Shown: in pieces, positions 1-8,194 of the stretch | How positions within the stretch are numbered: the first letter of the stretch is position 1 | How the letters are laid out: each line of letters opens with the position of its first letter | Assembly (NCBI GenBank): GCA_947449535.1 | Contig: CANFRP010000002.1 | Location: 43,178-107,177, forward strand | Direction: 5' to 3' | DNA from: Actinomycetota bacterium | GTDB taxonomy: Bacteria; Actinomycetota; Actinomycetes; Nanopelagicales; Nanopelagicaceae | DNA length: 64,000 nucleotides | The notes under the pieces: generated by a model | Database searches by the model: none | What the model saw: only the letters and a program-made list of their open reading frames with translations | What the model was told of the DNA's origin: nothing | Made by a program: the position numbers and the translations under genes

Positions 1-1
1 A

Positions 2-280
2 CTCGATGTATTTGCAACAGCACATGACCATGATCGTGAAACTTATTCGCTCCTTGAACTCGGCAAAGCCCAGATTCTCCAAGGTCAAGATCTGGAGGGA
101 CTAGCCTCTTTGGAGCGAGTCCTAGAAACCGCTACCGATAATGAACCTCGTGACTTTGAATTCATTCTTGAGATCGAGCGACGCATCGCATCGGTACTGC
201 GCAAATTAGATCGAAACGATGAGGCAAATGAGATCGAGCGACGTTTAGTTGCCGTTGCCGAAGTCGTCGAAGATAAGTAA
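2..280 (+). CDS. C-terminal part of a helical, TPR-like protein (cut by window edge)
   Basis: An open frame runs from the first bases of the window to a TAA at 278-280, giving the last 92 residues of a larger protein. It is rich in Leu, Ala, Glu and Arg, with helix-turn-helix spacing like tetratricopeptide repeats (for example a LLELGKAQILQGQD segment followed by a second amphipathic helix). An EIERR motif occurs twice about 20 residues apart, encoded by a repeated 14-base stretch. No catalytic motif is visible, so the TPR call is by composition only. Its stop codon lies directly against the stop codon of the opposite-strand methyltransferase gene, with no bases between. Confidence 0.55.
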   Translation, partial: LDVFATAHDHDRETYSLLELGKAQILQGQDLEGLASLERVLETATDNEPRDFEFILEIERRIASVLRKLDRNDEANEIERRLVAVAEVVEDK

Positions 281-940
281 TTATTTATTAAGGTGTTGCA
301 TCGCCCAGGCATACATGGCGATCGCACCAGCTGCTGAGGCGTTCATTGATCGAGTCGATCCGTATTGGCGAATAGCTAGAACTGTCTGACATATATCGAC
401 TGCCTCATCTGACATGCCCGCACCTTCTTGGCCGAAGAAGAGAACACATTTTTCAGGTAGCGATGTGGTTTCGAGCTCTTTGGAGATTGGCAGATTATCA
501 ATGCCGATGATCGGGACGGAATTTTCATCACACCATATTTTGAAATCAGCAACAGTTGGATGGTGCAAGACATGGAGATATTTATCTGTGACCATTGCGC
601 CGCGCTTATTCCAATCGCGCTTTCCGACAATATGCACGTGGCTGACATTAAATGCATTAGCGGTACGCACGACCGATCCAATATTGAGATCATGCTGCCA
701 ATTCTCAATTGCAATCTGAAGTTGATGACGTTTGGTATCTAAATCAGCAACGATCGCGGAGACTTTCCAATAGCGATAATGATCAAGCACATTGCGGCGA
801 TCACCGTTTTCCAATAATTCTGGATCATAAAAATCTTCGGTTGGCCAAGGCAATGAGTGAGGACCTACTCCGACAACCGGATAGAATTCACCCGGGCCGA
901 TTTCGGCAGGAGATTTTGAAATTTTCGGCTCCTCATTCAT
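281..940 (-). CDS. TrmH/SpoU-family RNA 2'-O-methyltransferase
   Basis: The 219-residue protein has the three motifs of the SpoU (SPOUT knot) family: NIGSVVRTANAF at about 86-97 (motif 1), LFFGQEGAGMSDEAVD at about 168-182 (motif 2) and QYGSTRSMNASAAGAIAMY at about 192-210 (motif 3). These form the trefoil-knot SAM site and the catalytic Arg/Asn surface that methylates a ribose 2'-OH in tRNA or rRNA. The roughly 65-residue N-terminal extension is not part of the fold and may help bind RNA. Which nucleotide is modified cannot be told. The ATG start is supported by a TAGAGT hexamer six bases upstream, suggesting a leaderless mRNA. Confidence 0.85.
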   Translation of the reverse strand: MNEEPKISKSPAEIGPGEFYPVVGVGPHSLPWPTEDFYDPELLENGDRRNVLDHYRYWKVSAIVADLDTKRHQLQIAIENWQHDLNIGSVVRTANAFNVSHVHIVGKRDWNKRGAMVTDKYLHVLHHPTVADFKIWCDENSVPIIGIDNLPISKELETTSLPEKCVLFFGQEGAGMSDEAVDICQTVLAIRQYGSTRSMNASAAGAIAMYAWAMQHLNK

Positions 941-946
941 GCCACA

Positions 947-952
947 ACTCTA
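947..952 (-). promoter_or_regulatory. -10 element of the TrmH-family gene
   Basis: Reads TAGAGT on the minus strand, six bases before the ATG at 940. This spacing puts the transcription start at or next to the A of the start codon, and there is no Shine-Dalgarno sequence, so a leaderless transcript is likely. Confidence 0.55.
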
Positions 953-961
953 AGGGGAGAG

Positions 962-1852
962 ATGATGAAGCAGAAATCTTGGCTCCCTGCATATATCGCC
1001 TTGGGCATTGTGTGGGGCTGCTCTTTCATCTTTATTAAATTGGGCCTGGAATTTCTCTCCCCCTTTGGCGTTGCATTTGGAAGATGTTTCTTAGGGGCAT
1101 TGACACTGATCATTATCGCCAAAGTGCGGAAAATTTCCTTACCTCGTGAAAGAGCTACCTGGTTTAAGCTCTGGATAGTTTCTCTTCTGCTTAATGTCAT
1201 TCCTGGGATTCTCTTTGCATTTGCTGAAATCCGTGTGACATCGATACTTGCCGGAATTATTAATGCCACCACTCCACTCGCAACTCTGATCGTTATTTTG
1301 ATTGCCTTTCGAGATGAGAAGCCAAAGAGTTACCAAATAATTGGATTATTACTTGGCGGATTAGGCGTAATGACAGTTCTTGGAGTCTGGCGCGGTATCG
1401 GCGATAACTCGATGGTCGGCGTAGTTGCGCTACTTCTGGCCGTCTCTTGCTACGGTATTTCATTTCCTATCATTAGAAAGTATGTGTTGCCCTTGGGCCT
1501 AGTGCCAGAGAAGATGGCGGTCACACAATTGATTGCTGCATCGATCACACTTTTACCTCTATTTATCTATCACGGAATTTCACATTATCAATTTCGTGCT
1601 GGACCCGTGTTGGGAATGTTGGCGCTGGGAATTTTCGGATCAGGAATTGCCTATATTTGGAATTTTCAAGTTATTTCAGCAGCGGGCTCTTCGATCGCAT
1701 CATCTGTCACCTATCTCACCCCTGTTGTGGCAGTGATCGTAGGGTTAATCTTTCTTGACGAAACCATTTCATGGAACGAGCCAGCTGGCGCAGCTTTTGT
1801 AGTCTTGGGCGCAGCAGTAGCCCAGAATAGATTTAAGAGAGCGAGCCGATGA
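962..1852 (+). CDS. EamA/DMT-superfamily transporter
   Basis: A 296-residue protein made almost wholly of about ten hydrophobic segments in two EamA-like halves. It opens with a typical first helix (YIALGIVWGCSFIFIKLGLE) and has a second-half start near residue 150 (MVGVVALLLAVSCYGISFP). Members of the drug/metabolite transporter superfamily move amino acids, nucleosides or other small metabolites across the cytoplasmic membrane; the substrate cannot be told here. The ATG start is preceded by a clear AAGGGGAGAG ribosome site at 952-961. Its last codons overlap the start of the next gene by four bases (ATGA), so the two are translationally coupled. Confidence 0.85.
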   Translation: MMKQKSWLPAYIALGIVWGCSFIFIKLGLEFLSPFGVAFGRCFLGALTLIIIAKVRKISLPRERATWFKLWIVSLLLNVIPGILFAFAEIRVTSILAGIINATTPLATLIVILIAFRDEKPKSYQIIGLLLGGLGVMTVLGVWRGIGDNSMVGVVALLLAVSCYGISFPIIRKYVLPLGLVPEKMAVTQLIAASITLLPLFIYHGISHYQFRAGPVLGMLALGIFGSGIAYIWNFQVISAAGSSIASSVTYLTPVVAVIVGLIFLDETISWNEPAGAAFVVLGAAVAQNRFKRASR

Positions 1853-2997
1853 TTTTACGTAGGAAGTTAATCATTGCCCTGGTTGTAGTGCTGACTACTT
1901 CTGTAGGAATAGCGCCATCCAATTCATTTCAGCGCAATACTCTTCCCGCTTCATTTATGAAATTCGCCAAATCAAAAGTTTTATCTCATGCCGGAATAGT
2001 TCTCATTGATCCACTCACTGATGAAACTCTCTTCGCCGATGCCCCTGATGCAACTCGGGCGCCGGCTTCAGTTCTCAAGCTGCTTTCCATGACTACTGCG
2101 ATCCGAGCGCTAGGTCCAGAAAAGACTTTTACAACCGGAATTTATGAATCACTGGATCCATCATCGGAGAATACTTTTGTTATGGCCGGGCAAGGTGATC
2201 CTTGGCTATCTGTGAGCCCAACTTCTTCTAAGAAATACCATCGAGCATTTGCCCCAAATCTTATTAATGCAGCGCTAAAGAAGAACCCGGCAATGCGTCA
2301 AATAAATATTGAATACAACGGCGTTTATGGAAAAGATTTTGAAGCTCTTCAAAAGTTTTACGGCAAAAAATTACGAATTAACGCAACGCCGATTTCATCT
2401 GTTGAGTCACTCACCGCAGTAAAGGGGCAAGAGATCGCTCAAGTTGTTTCTCCACCACTCAAGGAGATTTCAGATTTCACTCTTCTGTGGAGCGATAACG
2501 TTTTGGCTGATCGCCTTGCTCGTATTGCTGCCAAAGAGATGGGTTTCACTACTGATGCTTCAGGCATCCAAAGTGCATTTGAAAAAACTCTCGCTGATCT
2601 CGGAGTTAATTTTGCAGGGTTAGAAATTAAAGATGGAAATGGGCTCTCAAAGGAGAATCGAATTTCAGCGCGAACGATTGCCGAGTTGCTGGTGAAAGTT
2701 CACACAAACCCATCGCTTCAAGCCATTTATGAAGGACTGCCATTAGCGGGGATGACTGGTACTTTAAAGAATCGATTTGTGAAGGATGCGCCGAACGCGG
2801 TGGGACTGATCAAAGCAAAGACTGGCTGGATTAATACGACCGTCAGCCTGGCAGGTTATGTAAATATTGGAGAGACGCAGTACGTGTTTGCTGTCATCGC
2901 GGACAAAATCAAGCCCACTGAGCGAACTCGGCAAGCTACTCGCGAAGTGATCGACAAAATGTTGGCGACCATCGCAAAGCCCAAGCCATCTGTATAA
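1849..2997 (+). CDS. dacB: D-alanyl-D-alanine carboxypeptidase/endopeptidase (PBP4, peptidase S13)
   Basis: The 382-residue exported enzyme has all three penicillin-binding motifs in order: SVLK at 74-77 (acylated serine), SDN at 215-217 and KTG at 324-326, plus the PBP4-like DGNGLSKENR at 262-271. An N-terminal hydrophobic segment (about residues 7-22) is a signal peptide or anchor. It trims or cuts peptide crosslinks of peptidoglycan outside the membrane. It is a little shorter than the 400-480 residues usual for this family, with a reduced middle insert. It starts inside the stop codon of the upstream transporter gene, so the two form an operon. Confidence 0.9.
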   Translation: MILRRKLIIALVVVLTTSVGIAPSNSFQRNTLPASFMKFAKSKVLSHAGIVLIDPLTDETLFADAPDATRAPASVLKLLSMTTAIRALGPEKTFTTGIYESLDPSSENTFVMAGQGDPWLSVSPTSSKKYHRAFAPNLINAALKKNPAMRQINIEYNGVYGKDFEALQKFYGKKLRINATPISSVESLTAVKGQEIAQVVSPPLKEISDFTLLWSDNVLADRLARIAAKEMGFTTDASGIQSAFEKTLADLGVNFAGLEIKDGNGLSKENRISARTIAELLVKVHTNPSLQAIYEGLPLAGMTGTLKNRFVKDAPNAVGLIKAKTGWINTTVSLAGYVNIGETQYVFAVIADKIKPTERTRQATREVIDKMLATIAKPKPSV

Positions 2998-3010
2998 GTA
3001 AACGATGGGA

Positions 3011-3016
3011 TAGGGT
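3011..3016 (+). promoter_or_regulatory. -10 element of ctaB
   Basis: TAGGGT six bases before the ATG at 3023. There is no Shine-Dalgarno sequence, which suggests a leaderless mRNA and a promoter separate from dacB although the gap between the genes is only 25 bp. Confidence 0.55.
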
Positions 3017-3022
3017 CAGCAA

Positions 3023-3895
3023 ATGAAGTTTGGGCCATATATAGCTTTGATGAAGTTGCGAGTTGTAGAACTCTTGCTCGTAACCACGCTCCCCGCCCTC
3101 TTCCTTGCCACTCGCTCGATCCAAGATTCAGCAGTCCCATCTCTGAAAATAACTCTTGCGACTCTAATCGGCGGAACTCTGGCTGCCGGAGCTTCCAATG
3201 CTTTCAATATGATTATTGAAGTTGAATCCGATCGACTTATGGTGCGCACTTCAAAGCGCCCCCTCGTTACCGGTGAAGTAAGTGAGAATGCGGCATTCAT
3301 CTTTGCATCATTACTGACCATTGCATCTCTGACGATCTTCTCGCTCTTCACAACCTTATGGGCAACGGTACTGACCGCTGCTGCAATTGTTTTTTATGTA
3401 GTCCTATACACAATCGGCCTGAAGCGTCGTACCTCTCAAAATATTGTTTGGGGTGGAATCGCAGGATGTATGCCAGTGCTTATTGGCTGGGCCGCGGTTA
3501 CTAATTCACTCTCGCTCACTGCTTGGCTCTTTTTCTTACTTATCTTCTTCTGGACTCCACCACATTTCTGGGCGCTTGCTATTAAATATAAAGATGATTA
3601 TGAAGCAGCAGGAATTCCGATGTTGCCCGTCGTTGCCTCTATCAAATCTGTACGTAATCAAGCTTGGTTCCACACGATTGGAATGATTGCCACATCATTT
3701 GGAGTTCTCGCTTCTGCCACGCTTCCGTGGTGGAGTTATGTGATTACAGCGCTGCTGAGCCTTGGCTTCATTCTTCAGTTATTAAAAATTGAGGGCGAAG
3801 ATGGCAATAAAGCTGCTGCCAAACTCTTTCAGTGGTCAATTACTTACTTGAGCACCTATTCACTTCTCTTGGTTGCGGGCGCTCTACTTATTTAA
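3023..3895 (+). CDS. ctaB: Protoheme IX farnesyltransferase (heme O synthase)
   Basis: A 290-residue UbiA-type prenyltransferase with about eight membrane helices. The first aspartate-rich site is SNAFNMIIEVESDRLMVRT (about 58-76) followed by KRP, and the CtaB-specific block FFWTPPHFWALAIKYKDDYE with AGIPMLPVV follows in the second half. It adds a farnesyl chain to heme b to give heme O, needed to build aa3- or bo-type terminal oxidases. The CtaB-specific FFWTPPHFW segment separates it from MenA, which is encoded elsewhere in the window. The gene runs into the convergent metZ with an 8-bp overlap of coding ends. Confidence 0.92.
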   Translation: MKFGPYIALMKLRVVELLLVTTLPALFLATRSIQDSAVPSLKITLATLIGGTLAAGASNAFNMIIEVESDRLMVRTSKRPLVTGEVSENAAFIFASLLTIASLTIFSLFTTLWATVLTAAAIVFYVVLYTIGLKRRTSQNIVWGGIAGCMPVLIGWAAVTNSLSLTAWLFFLLIFFWTPPHFWALAIKYKDDYEAAGIPMLPVVASIKSVRNQAWFHTIGMIATSFGVLASATLPWWSYVITALLSLGFILQLLKIEGEDGNKAAAKLFQWSITYLSTYSLLLVAGALLI

Positions 3896-5129
3896 GCGCT
3901 TCACTCAAATCGCGAATTAAATCGCTGGAATGCTCAAGCCCAACAGATAATCGCACGACGGAATCGTTAATTCCTAGTTCAGCGCGAAGCTCTGGCGCCA
4001 ATCGTCGATGAGTGGTCGAGGCCGGGTGGGTAATCAAGCTCTTAGAGTCACCTAAGTTATTGGAGATGTCGATAACGGTGAGCTTATTCATCATTTTAAA
4101 GAGATCATCGGCACTTCCATCAAATTCAAAACTAATTGTTGTTCCGCCACCGCGCATCTGCTTTTTATTGATTTCATAACCTGGATGGCTGGCAAGTCCT
4201 GGGTAATTAACAGTTTTGATTTTCTTCTGGGTATCGAGAAATTCTGCAATTGCTTGAGCATTATCGTTCATGCGATGGACGCGCATCGAAATAGTCTCAA
4301 GTGACTTAACAAGCACCCACGCATTAAATGCGCTTAGAGTTGGTCCGGTGTGACGAATAAATTGGGAGAGATGGTTCTGCTGGTATTCCTTGCTACCCAA
4401 GATTGCGCCACCAAGTACCCGCCCTTGGCCATCAATATGTTTTGTTGCAGAGTACATAACTACATCTGCGCCATGTTGGAGTGGATTTTGTAAAACTGGA
4501 GATGCCATGACGTTATCAACGATTACGGTCGCACCTACTTTATGGGCGAGATCGCTGACCATACGTAGATCGACTACTTCAAGAAGCGGATTAGATGGTG
4601 TCTCGACAAATACAACTTTAGTTTTCTTGCTCAGTGCCTTTGCCCAAAGATCAGGATCATTGCCACGAACAAATTCACAAGTGATTCCCCACTTAGGAAG
4701 AATTTCATTGAGGACGACATAACAAGAGCTAAACATTGCAGCAGAGGCAACAATGTGATCACCTGTTTCGACCATGCATGCAATTGATGCAAACATGGCA
4801 GACATTCCAGAACCTGTTGCTGTGCAGAATTCAGCGCCTTCTAGGGCAGCTAAACGCTCCTCGAACATGGCGACAGTGGGATTACCAAATCGACTGTAGA
4901 GAAAGTGATCTGTCTCATCTGCAAAAGATGAGACTGCCTGCTCTGCACTTTCATATGTAAATCCGCTTGTTAAATAGAGCGCTTCGCCGGTTTCACCAAA
5001 ACCTGACCGAGCAAGACCAGCCCGAATTCCCAAAGTATCAGGATGCAATTCCCAAGAAGGCTGTGCTTGCTTATCCCGCGGCTGATATCCCCAAGGGCGC
5101 GAGTTAACAGATTTACTTTGATCTCCCAT
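3888..5129 (-). CDS. metZ: O-succinyl/O-acetylhomoserine sulfhydrylase
   Basis: A 413-residue PLP enzyme of the Cys/Met metabolism family. The PLP lysine is K230 in YSATKHIDGQGRVLGGA, a block typical of MetZ; the SRFGNPT and ETPSNPLLEVVD phosphate- and cofactor-binding blocks are also present. It makes homocysteine directly from activated homoserine and sulfide. I chose the ATG at 5129 rather than an in-frame TTG at 5183: the latter would overlap the divergent ABC gene, while the ATG has a TACTCT hexamer exactly six bases upstream. No SAM riboswitch or S-box fits between it and its neighbour. Confidence 0.9.
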   Translation of the reverse strand: MGDQSKSVNSRPWGYQPRDKQAQPSWELHPDTLGIRAGLARSGFGETGEALYLTSGFTYESAEQAVSSFADETDHFLYSRFGNPTVAMFEERLAALEGAEFCTATGSGMSAMFASIACMVETGDHIVASAAMFSSCYVVLNEILPKWGITCEFVRGNDPDLWAKALSKKTKVVFVETPSNPLLEVVDLRMVSDLAHKVGATVIVDNVMASPVLQNPLQHGADVVMYSATKHIDGQGRVLGGAILGSKEYQQNHLSQFIRHTGPTLSAFNAWVLVKSLETISMRVHRMNDNAQAIAEFLDTQKKIKTVNYPGLASHPGYEINKKQMRGGGTTISFEFDGSADDLFKMMNKLTVIDISNNLGDSKSLITHPASTTHRRLAPELRAELGINDSVVRLSVGLEHSSDLIRDLSEALK

Positions 5130-5135
5130 GGGATA

Positions 5136-5141
5136 AGAGTA
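5136..5141 (-). promoter_or_regulatory. -10 element of metZ
   Basis: Reads TACTCT on the minus strand, six bases before the metZ ATG at 5129. It lies back to back with the promoter of the ABC gene, inside a 29-bp gap between the two start codons, so both messages probably begin at their start codons. Confidence 0.6.
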
Positions 5142-5146
5142 AAGGC

Positions 5147-5152
5147 TAGGCT
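5147..5152 (+). promoter_or_regulatory. -10 element of the ABC exporter operon
   Basis: TAGGCT, six bases before the GTG at 5159. No ribosome site is present, so a leaderless GTG-start message is likely. Confidence 0.6.
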
Positions 5153-5158
5153 TACCAA

Positions 5159-6067
5159 GTGAATAATTTGGCAATTTCAACAAAGGAACTAACCAAGATT
5201 TATGGCGAACGAAAAGCCCTGAATCACGCTGTATTCGAAGTTCCCATGGGAACTATTTGTGGATTTGTGGGACCCAATGGATCGGGCAAAACGACCACGA
5301 TTCGAATGTTATTGGGCTTGATCTCACCATCTTCCGGAACCGCAACCGTGCTCGACGAAAACATCACTCATCCCGAGAAGTATCTTCCTAAAGTCGGCGC
5401 ACTCATTGAAGGGCCAGCTTTCTATCCGGCGCTTAGTGGTCGCGAAAATCTTCGCGTGCTCGCTGATCTTGGTGGTTATAGCGTGGAGCGAGTAGATGAA
5501 CTTCTTGTACAAGTAGGGCTTGGCGATCGCGGCCATTCAAAATTCAAAACTTATTCATTAGGAATGAAGCAACGTCTGGGAATCGCAGCAGCTCTCTTGC
5601 CTAACCCACAACTTCTCATTTTGGATGAACCCACAAACGGACTTGATCCTTCTGGCATCCAAGAGATTCGCGAATTACTTCGCACCCTCGCAGCTTCTGG
5701 GACAACTGTCTTCGTCTCTTCCCACTTGTTAAGCGAACTAGAGATGATTGCGGAATATTTAGTGATGCTCCGCGAAGGGAATGTGATATTTGCTGGGCAT
5801 ACTGAAGATTTACTTTCAGCCGCCCAACCCATCGTGATTGCAAAACCAGAACACGCTAAAGATCTAGATCGCCTCGCTGAAATCGCAAAAGCTAGCGGTC
5901 ATGATTCACGCGTGATCGGTGAAGAGTTACATATCAAAGGCCCGGCTGAATGGAGTCCGGTACTCAATCGCATGGCATTTGAAGCAGGAATTACTTTGGC
6001 TTCGATTGCCGCAATTCGACCAACTCTTGAAGAGACATTCTTTGAAATGACGGAGGAGAAGAAATGA
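5159..6067 (+). CDS. ABC transporter ATP-binding subunit (ABC-2 exporter type)
   Basis: A 302-residue ATPase with Walker A GPNGSGKTT at 38-46, an ABC signature YSLGMKQRL at 132-140, Walker B LLILDEP at 152-158 and H-loop His189. The 80-residue C-terminal tail (from about 215) is typical of the drug- and peptide-exporter subfamily and ends in the EETFFEMT motif common there. It would power the membrane protein encoded next to it, whose start overlaps its stop by four bases. The exported substrate is unknown; families like this handle antibiotics, lipids or peptides. The GTG start is supported by the hexamer six bases upstream. Confidence 0.9.
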   Translation: MNNLAISTKELTKIYGERKALNHAVFEVPMGTICGFVGPNGSGKTTTIRMLLGLISPSSGTATVLDENITHPEKYLPKVGALIEGPAFYPALSGRENLRVLADLGGYSVERVDELLVQVGLGDRGHSKFKTYSLGMKQRLGIAAALLPNPQLLILDEPTNGLDPSGIQEIRELLRTLAASGTTVFVSSHLLSELEMIAEYLVMLREGNVIFAGHTEDLLSAAQPIVIAKPEHAKDLDRLAEIAKASGHDSRVIGEELHIKGPAEWSPVLNRMAFEAGITLASIAAIRPTLEETFFEMTEEKK

Positions 6068-6852
6068 TCCGCGTAATTCTTGCTGAACTTCGCAAACTTA
6101 AGCGTCGCACCCTCTCCCTCTCTACTTTGGCTTCAGTTACTGCCCTTACCGGTCTCTTTACTTGGTTGGTTTACTTTCGAATAAATGAACCAGAGAACAC
6201 TCGTCGCGGTGAGCATATTTCTGCCGCGGATTTGAGTGGACAGGTTGGGCTTGTATACGGATTCAAGCTTGTTGCATTTCTTTTAGGTATCACTGCTCTC
6301 TGTGTCTTTGCATCACAGACTGCGCAGGAGTACACATTTGGCACTCTTCGTAATCTCTTAGTGCGTCAGCCCTCCCGAATGAAGATTCTGCTCGGCAAAT
6401 TGATATCGATGAAGATATTCGCACTTGTGATGGTCTCACTCTCTGCTGCTATCAGCATCGCGGTTTCTTATGCAATGTCGGGAACTGCCAAAGTTGATAC
6501 GACAGATTGGTCCACTTCATCGGCCTACCAATTACTTGGCCGGACCTTCGTTAATGTCATGATCTCTACCGTCGGATATGGAATTTTTGGAATGATTTTG
6601 GGATTGCTCTTTAGGTCACCAATTTCATCGATTGCAATCGGCGTCCTCTGGTTTTTGATTATTGATAATCTCTTTGCGAACTTCTTAACTTCCAGCGCAA
6701 AGTGGTTACCTGGCCAGAACCTCTTTAACGTGAGTGAAGGTGGAACTCCCATCATGAGCTATCAGCATTCTTTAATAGTTAGCCTTTTCTACCTCGTTGG
6801 CGGATTAGGAATCGTTGCGATTCTCTTCAAACGCAGAGATGTCGCCAATTAA
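6064..6852 (+). CDS. ABC-2 type transporter permease
   Basis: A 262-residue membrane protein with about six predicted helices (first at about 20-37, last at about 240-256). A cytoplasmic N-terminus and the QEYTFGTLRNLLVRQPSR loop (about 86-103) are characteristic of ABC-2 permeases, where this loop contacts the ATPase. It is translationally coupled to the ATPase gene by an ATGA overlap and probably forms a homodimeric exporter with it. No substrate can be inferred. It is the last gene of its operon; the following 100 bp hold no clear terminator. Confidence 0.85.
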   Translation: MIRVILAELRKLKRRTLSLSTLASVTALTGLFTWLVYFRINEPENTRRGEHISAADLSGQVGLVYGFKLVAFLLGITALCVFASQTAQEYTFGTLRNLLVRQPSRMKILLGKLISMKIFALVMVSLSAAISIAVSYAMSGTAKVDTTDWSTSSAYQLLGRTFVNVMISTVGYGIFGMILGLLFRSPISSIAIGVLWFLIIDNLFANFLTSSAKWLPGQNLFNVSEGGTPIMSYQHSLIVSLFYLVGGLGIVAILFKRRDVAN

Positions 6853-6952
6853 TAGGTAAGTTCGGTATTTCAACCAAGTTTTTGGCCCTCGACGCTTTAT
6901 TCTTAGGGGATTCCTTCCCTGGGGGCTTAACTTGTTTATTACGCGCAGTCAC

Positions 6953-8155
6953 ATGATGAAGGCAGCAGTTGCTGCCTCACTGACCGTTGCCCTCTGCCTT
7001 CCCACTTTTCAGATCGCTAACGCAAAGACCCCCAAGCCAACACAAGCGCAGATCGATGCCGCAAAAAAGGAAGAAGCGGCGAAAGCTGCCGCAGCAAAAG
7101 CCGCCCAGAGCACCCTAGATAAAGCCACGAAAACTCTTAATCAATTAATTGCAGTATCAAATGAAGCGGCTGCGAAATACCATAAAGCACAAGCAGAGCT
7201 CGGCATAGCAATTAGCCAAGCTAACGCTGCTGCAAAGCATGCAGCAATCACGCAACAAGCAGTTGTTGCTGCAAATGCAACCATCGGCCGAATGGCCAGC
7301 AATGCTTACAAAATGGGTGGCGGGCTCTCAGATATCAACTCATTGCTCGATGCAAATGGGCCCCAAGATTTAATGGATCGCCTGGCGACACTTCAAAATT
7401 TAGGAACTTCAAACACAACTGCATTGAAGCGCTTTCAGGCGGCAGAGGCCGTAGCAAAAGCGGCAAAAATCGAAGCAGATCGCACAAAAGCAGTTCAGCA
7501 AGTTGCCACAGATAAAGTTGCAGCAGCGAAGAAAATTGCAGATGATGCAAAAGCTGCCCAACAAAAAGAGGTTGATCGTCTTAAAGGAATTCAATTACAA
7601 TTATCTAATGCGCTAGCAAAAGCTCGCAGTATTCGACTAACACTTGAACAACAACGTCAACTCGCGATTCTTGAAGAACAAAACGCGATTACTGCAACAC
7701 AGACCCCTAATCAATTTAAAGTCTGGCCAGATAAGGGCTTCAAAGGTCGCGCATCAATCCGCTCTGATCAATCGATGCGTGATGCCGCAGTTGCTTATGC
7801 AAAGAAGCAAGTTCTTGCGCGCAAACCATATGTGTGGGGCGCCCAAGGCCCTAATTCTTATGATTGCTCCGGACTTGTTTATTCTGCATATAAATCAGCG
7901 GGCCTTGGTTATCCCAACTGGTCGCGACTAAATGCAGCGCTCTACTTTGTTGATACCAAGCGCGTTCCATTTAGCGAGCTACTTCCTGGTGACTTGCTCT
8001 TCTATTCATACGATGGAAGCGTGCAAAATATTCACCACATCACGATCTATGCTGGAAACGGCATGATGTGGGAGGCGAATTCCAAGAAAGTTGGCTTAAT
8101 TTTCTCAAATATGTACAGCATCAAGGGCCTCATGCCTTCAGGTGGACGAGTTTAA
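6953..8155 (+). CDS. Secreted NlpC/P60 peptidoglycan hydrolase with coiled-coil domain
   Basis: A 400-residue exported protein. A signal peptide (MMKAAVAASLTVALCLPTF then cleavage after ANA, about residue 24) is followed by an Ala/Lys-rich coiled coil (about 30-245) and a C-terminal NlpC/P60 domain with catalytic Cys305 (YDCSGLVYSAY) and His362 (HHITIYAG). It resembles RipA-like cell-separation endopeptidases, whose coiled coil is held by an activator until needed. It would cut D-Glu to diamino-acid stem-peptide bonds outside the cell. A TTG start seven codons upstream (6932) is possible; I prefer the ATG because the signal peptide then begins normally. An alternative ATG follows at 6956. Confidence 0.87.
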   Translation: MMKAAVAASLTVALCLPTFQIANAKTPKPTQAQIDAAKKEEAAKAAAAKAAQSTLDKATKTLNQLIAVSNEAAAKYHKAQAELGIAISQANAAAKHAAITQQAVVAANATIGRMASNAYKMGGGLSDINSLLDANGPQDLMDRLATLQNLGTSNTTALKRFQAAEAVAKAAKIEADRTKAVQQVATDKVAAAKKIADDAKAAQQKEVDRLKGIQLQLSNALAKARSIRLTLEQQRQLAILEEQNAITATQTPNQFKVWPDKGFKGRASIRSDQSMRDAAVAYAKKQVLARKPYVWGAQGPNSYDCSGLVYSAYKSAGLGYPNWSRLNAALYFVDTKRVPFSELLPGDLLFYSYDGSVQNIHHITIYAGNGMMWEANSKKVGLIFSNMYSIKGLMPSGGRV

Positions 8156-8181
8156 GAGTTCCTCTTCACAGCGCCTTTAAC

Positions 8182-8187
8182 TACTCT
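8182..8187 (+). promoter_or_regulatory. -10 element of tilS
   Basis: TACTCT, seven bases before the ATG at 8195, with no Shine-Dalgarno sequence between; a leaderless message is likely. Confidence 0.5.
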
Positions 8188-8194
8188 TAGGCGT

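Noticed and set aside
5130..5183. Longer metZ starting at TTG 5183
   Set aside because: It would overlap the divergent ABC ATPase gene, adds 18 residues not seen in the family, and the ATG at 5129 has a -10 box six bases upstream.
6853..6952. c-di-AMP (ydaO) riboswitch before the NlpC/P60 gene
   Set aside because: Such riboswitches control wall hydrolases in actinobacteria, but the gap is only 100 bases and the conserved core is not seen.
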